Assembly: GCA_045128055.1 (NCBI GenBank)
Contig: JBGVRC010000125.1
Location: forward strand, 1 to 29,032
Direction: 5' to 3'
Origin: Scatosoma sp045128055
GTDB lineage: Bacteria; Bacillota; Clostridia; Christensenellales; Borkfalkiaceae
DNA: 29,032 nucleotides
Position 1 is the stretch's first letter, and the number at the start of each line of letters is the position of its first letter. The translations under genes and the position numbers were made by a program. Shown here in pieces: positions 24,819-29,032 of this stretch. Below the pieces are notes generated by a model, which saw only the letters and a list, made by a program, of their open reading frames with translations, searched no databases and had not been told where the DNA came from.

Positions 24819-26159
24819 ATGAATGAAAACAACGTAAATGAAGCAATAGAGATGGGCGGCGCGCCTGCGGAGAATACCGTGGGCGTGGAAACGCTTACGG
24901 AAGCTGCCGCGGAAACTGCGGTTGCAGACGGCGTAGTGGCTGCGGAAGGGGCTGTTCCAGTGCAAGGCGCTATCTTCGAACAAGTCAACGACGGCGCGGC
25001 GGAAACGCAGGAAAAACCGAGCAAGCCTAAAAAGAAAAAGGCGTCGGCGCAGGACGTATTCACCTTTGTGCAAACAAAAATCTTTACTCCCAAAATCAGC
25101 AAAATCGTATTATTGTCGTTGAGCATTTTAATTACGGTGTTGTGTGCGTTGCAAATGGTCGTTTGGGGGTTTGCATTAAAGGACGATTATAAAATGTATT
25201 GGCTCTGCATTAAAAATAAAGATTGGGTAAATATCGTATTGATTTCCATCGCCCTTCTTTTTATGCTGATTTTGTTGACGAACATTATCAAATCTATCGC
25301 TTGCGTAGCGCGCGGAAACTGTATATTGCGTTTTTCGATGATAACTACATTCATCACCTTTTATTGCTTTATGCTTTTCCTTAAAAAAGCGTTCGGAAGC
25401 AGATGTGTTTTAGTGGAAACGTTTACGTCAAGCGTAATTTTCGGGTTTATTTTGGCATTGGTTATTGTCTACGCTTCGGTGCGTATATTTGGCAAAGATT
25501 TCCGAGAAAGAGCCCTTGCGGTGGCGATTAGCGCGGGCGCGTTGCTTGTCGTTTTGTTTATGTACTTGCAAGATATGGGCAATTTTGCTACCGTGACGAT
25601 CGCGGGCGACGTTTCTACGCAGTTCTCTCTTTCCGATTTAAGATTGTATAATTATTTTAACGTGATCAAAGCGCTTGCGGGAGAAGGGGAATATACTTCT
25701 ATGCAAGGCGGGTATCTCGAATATATCTATTTGCAAGTAGGCGCGCAAATGGAAATAGACGGTAGCTTAAACGTGGGCTTTGTCGTTGTTTTATTGCAAC
25801 TGATACAAATTATGGCTTCGAATTTGTTGCCTTTTGCGGCGATTTCCTTAATCGGGTATTTGTTGTATGGCTTGGCAGACAACAATTATATGCAATACAG
25901 AAATTTGGAAGCTTGCAAAAAAGTGGCTACTTCTATGTTGGTTGTTTCTATATTTTCCTTTATCAGTACTTTTGTATTAGAATTTCTTTTAAAGGACAAT
26001 ATGCAGTACGCAGTATTAGAAATCGATTATACCAACGTGCTGGTAACAATGATTCTTTGCATTGTTATGATGATATTGACGTGTTTGCCTTGGAAGATTT
26101 ACAGCAACGCGTACAAACGTCAATTTAATAACTATCAAGAAAGTGAGGCGGGTGTATAA
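24819..26159 (+). CDS. Polytopic membrane protein of T7SS locus
   Basis: I do not recognise a family for this 446-residue protein. The first ~75 residues are an acidic Ala/Glu/Val-rich disordered segment, followed by a basic KPKKKK patch just before the membrane. About eight hydrophobic helices follow, including IVLLSLSILITVLCALQMVV, VLISIALLFMLILL, VIFGFILALVIVYASV, SAGALLVVLFMYL, NLLPFAAISLIGYLLYGLA and VLVTMILCIVMMILTCL. A polar loop of about 70 residues lies between helices five and six. Its place between the kinase and the TIR protein suggests a T7SS membrane component, possibly in the role filled elsewhere by EsaA or EccD, or a kinase target. A GGAGAAAG ribosome site precedes ATG 24819. 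Confidence 0.75.
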   Translation: MNENNVNEAIEMGGAPAENTVGVETLTEAAAETAVADGVVAAEGAVPVQGAIFEQVNDGAAETQEKPSKPKKKKASAQDVFTFVQTKIFTPKISKIVLLSLSILITVLCALQMVVWGFALKDDYKMYWLCIKNKDWVNIVLISIALLFMLILLTNIIKSIACVARGNCILRFSMITTFITFYCFMLFLKKAFGSRCVLVETFTSSVIFGFILALVIVYASVRIFGKDFRERALAVAISAGALLVVLFMYLQDMGNFATVTIAGDVSTQFSLSDLRLYNYFNVIKALAGEGEYTSMQGGYLEYIYLQVGAQMEIDGSLNVGFVVVLLQLIQIMASNLLPFAAISLIGYLLYGLADNNYMQYRNLEACKKVATSMLVVSIFSFISTFVLEFLLKDNMQYAVLEIDYTNVLVTMILCIVMMILTCLPWKIYSNAYKRQFNNYQESEAGV

Positions 26160-26161
26160 TT

Positions 26162-28219
26162 ATGGCATTATTACAATGTGAAATGTGTTGTGGCGAATTG
26201 GAGATTTCGCCTGATAAATCCGTCGGTGTGTGCAAATACTGCGGTTCTACGTTTACCATTCCCAAAGAAATCGAAAAGAAAGGGAATTTGTTTAACCGCG
26301 CTAACTATTTAAGACAAAACTGTAACTTTGACAAAGCAATCAGCGTATACGAATCCATTCTCGCGGAAAATTGCGAAGACGCGGACGCGCTTTGGGGGTT
26401 GGTGCTTTGTAGATACGGTATCGAATTTGTAGAAGATCCGAAAACCAAAACGAGAATCCCTACTTGTCACCGCGCAAGCCGTACTTCCATTCTTTCCGAC
26501 CCCGATTTCAAATCGGCGATGCAATACGCCGACGACGAGAAAAAGGCGGTATATCGTGAAAATGCTACGCGAATCGACCAAATCCAAAAAGCCATTTTAA
26601 GCTTGTCCGACACGCAAGAAAAATACGACGTATTCATTTGTTATAAAGAAACGGACGACAATGGCGATAGAACGGTTGACAGCGTTTTGGCGCAGGAATT
26701 GTATAACGAATTAAAGAAATTGCGCTTTAAAACCTTCTTTGCAAGAAAAACGTTGGAAGGTAAGGTGGGTAGCAGCTATGAGCCGATCATTTACTCCGCG
26801 TTGAACAGCGCGAAAGTAATGATTGTTATAGGTACGAAGCCCGAATATTTCGAAGCTACGTGGGTAAAAAACGAATGGAGCCGTTATCTCGATTTTATGA
26901 AAGACAGCGACGACAAGCACTTAATTCCCGCGTATAGGGATATGTCTGCGTACCAGCTTCCCGAAGAATTTATGTCTATTCAGGCATTGGATATGTCGCG
27001 TATCGGGTTTATGTTGGACCTTTGCGACGCCGTTCAAAAATTGCTTCGTAGAGATGAACCGCAAAACAATTACGATACCATGGGCGCAGCGCCTATATCC
27101 AAAGAAAGCTTGTACTCTCGCGCAATGGTATTTTTGGGAAATCGCGAATTTTATAAGGCAGTAGATTACTTTGACAAAGTTTTGGATATCGACCCTAAAT
27201 ATGCAAGAGCGTACTGGGGCTCGTTGTTGGCGTCCTATCAATGTGTTACCGCCAACGAACTGATTAACTCTACCGGGGACGATTGGACAGAAGACGCGCG
27301 TTTGAAAAACGCTATTCAGTTTGCGAGCGAAGAAGAAAGAAAAATTTACGAAGATACGGTTACAAAGCGCGTAAGCAACTTTAAAAAGTTGGCGAATATG
27401 GCGTTGGAAAATAAAGACTTCGATAAATGCCGCTCTTGGTGTAATAAATATTTGGAACAAGACGATATGGACGGAAGCGTTTGGTGGATTAAATTGCTTG
27501 CAATGAATCAAGCGTGCAACTCCAAAGACTTGTTTGATAAATGTTTGGCAAACACTACGTCGCCTGCTGATTCCGACGAATATAAAAATGCCGTACAGTA
27601 TTCCATTCCGGAAGAAAGTATGATGTACGAAAAGGCGATCAGCAAAATAGAAACAGCCGTGGCGGAAAGAAAACGTAGCAATGCTTACGACGAATGTAAA
27701 GGATATATGTCGAGAGCCGTTGCTAATTTGAAAAAGGTTAGAAAAAACGGTGTGTCCGATCAATGGAAGGACTATCAAAAAGAATCGTTGACGTTCCAGG
27801 CGTTGAGCTCGCACAAAGGGCATTTCTTTAGAAACAATATCTTCTCGTTTATGTTACATATGATGTTTTGGGGCGTCCCCACTTACGCGATACTCGTGTA
27901 TTTCTTTGTATCGGCGGAAGAAGGGGGGCTTGCGGAATGCTGGAAGGTCTTTGGCATCGTATTTGCCGTAATGACCGCGGTTGTTGCGTTCATCAATATG
28001 TGTAAATATCTCGCGAATAAAAGAGAAGTGGAGCAAATTGCAAATAATTGCTATCAAATTTCAGCCAAATTAAGAAAGGGCAGAAATATGTTGGCAGCTA
28101 TGGCAAGCAGGGAAGTAAAGACGGAAGCCCTGTTGAAAGAATATTTAGAACAACCCAATTTGACCATAGAAGAAATTGAAGTCAAAAGAGAAGAATTTAA
28201 GGTAATTTACGAAAAATAG
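26162..28219 (+). CDS. Zinc-ribbon, TIR and TPR membrane protein
   Basis: This 685-residue protein starts with a zinc ribbon (C6-x2-C9, C24-x2-C27). TPR-like helices follow (about 35-70). A TIR domain spans about residues 154-290, opening with YDVFICYKE; E207 in SSYEPIIYSAL lies where catalytic Glu of NAD-cleaving TIR domains is found. More TPR-like repeats follow (about 315-540, e.g. AMVFLGNREFYKAVDYFDKVLDI, under the standard 34-residue scale). Two membrane helices (about 559-583 and 594-617) and a coiled tail close the protein. It is predicted to be membrane-anchored with the TIR domain in the cytoplasm. Similar proteins are found in Clostridia beside SPFH proteins, as here. NAD cleavage or a scaffold role are both possible. 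It begins two bases after the previous stop. Confidence 0.88.
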   Translation: MALLQCEMCCGELEISPDKSVGVCKYCGSTFTIPKEIEKKGNLFNRANYLRQNCNFDKAISVYESILAENCEDADALWGLVLCRYGIEFVEDPKTKTRIPTCHRASRTSILSDPDFKSAMQYADDEKKAVYRENATRIDQIQKAILSLSDTQEKYDVFICYKETDDNGDRTVDSVLAQELYNELKKLRFKTFFARKTLEGKVGSSYEPIIYSALNSAKVMIVIGTKPEYFEATWVKNEWSRYLDFMKDSDDKHLIPAYRDMSAYQLPEEFMSIQALDMSRIGFMLDLCDAVQKLLRRDEPQNNYDTMGAAPISKESLYSRAMVFLGNREFYKAVDYFDKVLDIDPKYARAYWGSLLASYQCVTANELINSTGDDWTEDARLKNAIQFASEEERKIYEDTVTKRVSNFKKLANMALENKDFDKCRSWCNKYLEQDDMDGSVWWIKLLAMNQACNSKDLFDKCLANTTSPADSDEYKNAVQYSIPEESMMYEKAISKIETAVAERKRSNAYDECKGYMSRAVANLKKVRKNGVSDQWKDYQKESLTFQALSSHKGHFFRNNIFSFMLHMMFWGVPTYAILVYFFVSAEEGGLAECWKVFGIVFAVMTAVVAFINMCKYLANKREVEQIANNCYQISAKLRKGRNMLAAMASREVKTEALLKEYLEQPNLTIEEIEVKREEFKVIYEK

Positions 28220-28230
28220 GAGATGGAATA

Positions 28231-29032
28231 ATGGCACTTGTTAATGTAATTAAATTTGATGGCTTTTCAGATGGCAGAGCTTGGGTTGCGTATAAATACC
28301 CCGGCGATCAGTTTACGCTTGGTTCGCAGTTGATCGTCAGCCCCAGCCAAGAAGCGATTTTTATTAAGGGCGGCGAAATTTGCGACGTGTTCGGTTCGGG
28401 AACGCACACTTTACATACAGGGAATTTGCCTATTTTAGGCTCGCTTGTAAAACTTCCGTTCGGCGGCAAAACCCCCTTCACGGCAGAAGTATATTTTATC
28501 AATAAAGCGTCTAAGTTGGATATGACGTGGGGGACGGCAAATCCCTTCCAGTTGGAAGACCCTAAATACGGTATTATCGTGTCCATTCGCGCGCATGGTA
28601 AGTATGGTATCAAAATTACCAATTCGGGGCTTTTCTTGGGCGAATTAGTGGGCTCTGCGCCGTCAAACTCCGTATTCTCTCACGCATTTATCAATTCGTA
28701 TTTCAGCAGTATGCTTATTTCTTATATCAAAACGACGATTTCTTCGTTTATGATTAAGAATAAAATTTCTTTCTTGGACGTAACGGCGTATTTAACCGAC
28801 CTTTCCAAAGAATGTAACGAGTTGGTTTCCAAAGAATTTGAACGCTACGGCATCGAAATCACCAACCTGTGCATTGAAACGATTTCTCCCCCTGCGGCTG
28901 ACTTCGAAAGTCTTAAAAAGATGAAAGAAAAATACGCTATGGGCGAACACGTTTATACGCAAGAACGTAAGCTTGACTTGTTGGATAAGTTGGCGTCTAA
29001 TCCTTCCAACCCTGCTATTTCTATGGGTGCGG
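28231..29032 (+). CDS. SPFH/band-7 domain protein (3' end outside window)
   Basis: An open frame runs from ATG 28231 through the window end (267 codons seen, no stop). AGGAGATGG lies just upstream. The sequence fits the YdjI/virion-core-like SPFH family: ALVNVIKFDG, SQLIVSPSQEAIFIKGGEI, FGSGTHTLHTGNLP, LPFGGKTPFTAEVYFINK and GKYGIKITNSG, then an EFERYGIEITNLCIETISPP segment. The usual C-terminal zinc-ribbon part would lie beyond the window. SPFH proteins form membrane-associated rings or scaffolds that organise microdomains. Its pairing with the upstream zinc-ribbon/TIR protein is also seen in other Clostridia, and it could position the kinase, TIR and secretion proteins in the membrane; this is inference. 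Confidence 0.9.
   Translation, partial: MALVNVIKFDGFSDGRAWVAYKYPGDQFTLGSQLIVSPSQEAIFIKGGEICDVFGSGTHTLHTGNLPILGSLVKLPFGGKTPFTAEVYFINKASKLDMTWGTANPFQLEDPKYGIIVSIRAHGKYGIKITNSGLFLGELVGSAPSNSVFSHAFINSYFSSMLISYIKTTISSFMIKNKISFLDVTAYLTDLSKECNELVSKEFERYGIEITNLCIETISPPAADFESLKKMKEKYAMGEHVYTQERKLDLLDKLASNPSNPAISMGA

Noticed and set aside
26921..27823. 300-residue minus-strand frame
   Set aside because: Antisense of the TPR region of the TIR protein; arginine/phenylalanine-rich composition is typical of a shadow frame.

Overview
The window looks like chromosomal DNA from a Bacillota (Firmicutes) member of the Clostridia type, probably an uncultured anaerobe. The grounds are the protein families present: RNase J, a TrmR/TrhP tRNA-modification pair, M3 and M29 peptidases, COG0523 GTPases, and a type VII secretion system (T7SS) of the EssC/YukD/WXG100 kind. 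Shine-Dalgarno sites are strong and purine-rich. A finer taxonomic placement cannot be made from the sequence alone. Every supported gene is on the + strand.

Region 1 (1-1027): the 3' part of a repeat-rich acidic protein of unknown function, closed by a clear intrinsic terminator (989-1027).

Region 2 (1070-12457): nine closely spaced housekeeping genes, plausibly one long transcript. They are RNase J with a long lysine-rich N-terminal extension, a TrmR-like tRNA methyltransferase, a U32/TrhP-like tRNA hydroxylation enzyme, type I asparaginase, an M3 oligoendopeptidase, an M29 aminopeptidase, a His/Cys-rich COG0523 metallochaperone GTPase, a second GTPase fused to a DUF1980/YcgQ-like domain, and a TIM-barrel glycoside-hydrolase-like protein. 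An intrinsic terminator (12427-12457) ends the run.

Region 3 (12493-29032, continuing past the end): a T7SS locus driven by a near-consensus promoter (12505-12533) whose -35 box lies in overlapping inverted repeats. The order is Xre-type regulator; FHA-EssC ATPase; YukD/EsaB ubiquitin-fold protein; three WXG100 proteins; a 13-bp hairpin; a candidate secreted effector with a glycine zipper and 11-residue membrane-binding-like repeats; an unrecognised 238-aa protein; a DUF4176 protein; a radical SAM enzyme with extra C-terminal cysteines; a PP2C phosphatase; a membrane-anchored Ser/Thr kinase; an eight-helix membrane protein; a zinc-ribbon/TIR/TPR membrane protein; and the start of an SPFH protein.

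How region 3 may work together: the EssC FHA domain keeps the three residues used to bind phosphothreonine, and a kinase and phosphatase sit in the same operon. This suggests secretion gated by phosphorylation, similar in logic to the PpkA/PppA/Fha switch of type VI secretion. EssA, EssB and EsaA are not recognisable here, so the kinase and the polytopic membrane protein may stand in for them. The radical SAM gene is the least expected member and suggests chemical modification of a secreted or machinery protein. These functional links are inferences from gene order and motifs.
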